33,929 bases of DNA from NCBI GenBank assembly GCA_018065665.1, contig JAGHSV010000104.1:1-33929 (forward strand), read 5' to 3'. The DNA is from Candidatus Sodaliphilus aphodohippi (GTDB taxonomy: Bacteria > Bacteroidota > Bacteroidia > Bacteroidales > Muribaculaceae). This document shows positions 33,622-33,929 of the stretch, piece by piece; positions within the stretch are counted from its first letter, which is position 1, and every line of letters starts with the position of its first letter. The notes under the pieces were generated by a model. That model was not told where the DNA came from, ran no database searches, and worked only from the letters and a program-made list of their open reading frames with translations. A program made the position numbers and the translations under genes.

Positions 33622-33666
33622 CATCATCACAATTTATTGCTTTATTAATTATAAAAATTTTTTGTC

Positions 33667-33929
33667 ATGAGAAAGTATCCTTTCAATGCAGTTCTGCTTT
33701 ATGTTGCAGCCAAAAATCGTCCTCTTTGTCCCCAAAATGATGATGACGAAAATATTGGTGGCGAAAATGTTGGTGGCGAAAATGTTGGTGGCGAAAATAA
33801 TAGTATCGTACCTAATTTAATGCCATACGTCTTACATTATTTTTCTGACAACACACAAAAGTCATGGATGTTTGACTCATTCATCCTTATGGGTTTGTAT
33901 TTTAACAACCAGAACAAAGTGTCTAAAGC
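33667..33929 (+). CDS. Unrecognised protein with acidic ENVGG repeats, 3' end outside the window
   Basis: A frame absent from the ORF track, open from the ATG at 33667 to the window edge (87 codons, no stop). It begins MRKYPFNAVLLYVAAKNRP, then has an acidic stretch (NDDDEN), then ENIGG-ENVGG-ENVGG-EN. The last visible part (NLMPYVLHYFSDN…SWMFDSFILMGLYFNN) is hydrophobic and aromatic. A well-placed -7 box and AT-rich leader support the start. Composition is AT-rich (22 G/C in 60 bases at 33661-33720), unlike the glycosidases beside it. I do not recognise the family and assign no function. Confidence 0.6.
   Translation, partial: MRKYPFNAVLLYVAAKNRPLCPQNDDDENIGGENVGGENVGGENNSIVPNLMPYVLHYFSDNTQKSWMFDSFILMGLYFNNQNKVSK
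33748..33798 (+). repeat. 15-bp in-frame tandem repeat
   Basis: Units GAAAATATTGGTGGC, GAAAATGTTGGTGGC and GAAAATGTTGGTGGC follow head to tail, then a partial GAAAAT. The unit is a multiple of three, so copy-number change would lengthen or shorten the protein linker by five residues without a frameshift. Confidence 0.85.

Noticed and set aside
33549-33740. Plus-strand ORF of 63 aa
   Set aside because: Begins upstream of the exact -7 box at 33614 and ends inside the better supported frame starting at 33667.
1-33929. CRISPR array, tRNA, rRNA or insertion sequence
   Set aside because: No regularly spaced repeats beyond the 15-bp coding minisatellite, no cloverleaf or rRNA sequence recognised, and no transposase gene or long terminal inverted repeats found by eye.

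Overview
The window looks like a chromosomal segment of a Bacteroidales bacterium, probably in or near Muribaculaceae/Prevotellaceae. The support is as follows. Most genes are preceded by the Bacteroidetes sigma factor -7 box TAnnTTTG, in three cases with TTTG exactly 20 bases upstream. Start codons lack obvious Shine-Dalgarno sequences. BspA-type leucine-rich repeat proteins, one with a dockerin-like tail, occur next to a TPR/AraC membrane regulator. The menaquinone, MutS, DnaB and EF-P genes are of the Bacteroidetes type. The genus assignment is inference only.

Layout. (1) Bases 1-2000: an AT-rich accessory patch. It holds a possible gene start at the left edge, a hairpin-rich dispersed repeat, and a two-gene operon (XRE-type regulator plus CoiA-like zinc-ribbon/PD-(D/E)XK nuclease) with a perfect 16-bp palindrome at its promoter. 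(2) 2048-6990 (+): TraB/GumN protein, cardiolipin synthase, serine beta-lactamase-like hydrolase, XerD. (3) 7038-12655 (-): MutS, and an MBOAT/SGNH pair that probably O-acetylates an envelope polymer. (4) 12791-14077 (+): a U32 peptidase-like RNA hydroxylation protein. (5) 14136-19480 (-): a TPR/AraC one-component regulator and two secreted leucine-rich repeat proteins. (6) 19516-25429 (-): a tight menaquinone operon menI-menF-menD-menB-menC-menE (transcription order). (7) 25474-28573 (-): radC, dnaB and efp. (8) 28708-33398 (-): a secreted GH78/GH65 pair for glycan breakdown. (9) From 33614 (+): the start of an unrecognised gene with an in-frame 15-bp minisatellite, cut by the window edge.

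How the genes work together. The six men genes supply isochorismate synthase, SEPHCHC synthase, OSB synthase, OSB-CoA ligase, DHNA-CoA synthase and a DHNA-CoA thioesterase; MenH, MenA and MenG are not in the window. Rhamnosidase and alpha-glucosidase probably act one after the other on a rhamnose- and glucose-containing glycan in the periplasm. The membrane acyltransferase and its SGNH partner form one translationally coupled unit.

The best candidate for something undescribed is the XRE/CoiA-like operon. Other signals worth attention are the perfect palindromes at 1925-1940, 19457-19480 and 33385-33398, and a 20-base repeat shared by both ends of the window. No CRISPR array, rRNA, tRNA or intact insertion sequence was seen. 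All calls come from reading sequence and motifs; no searches were run.
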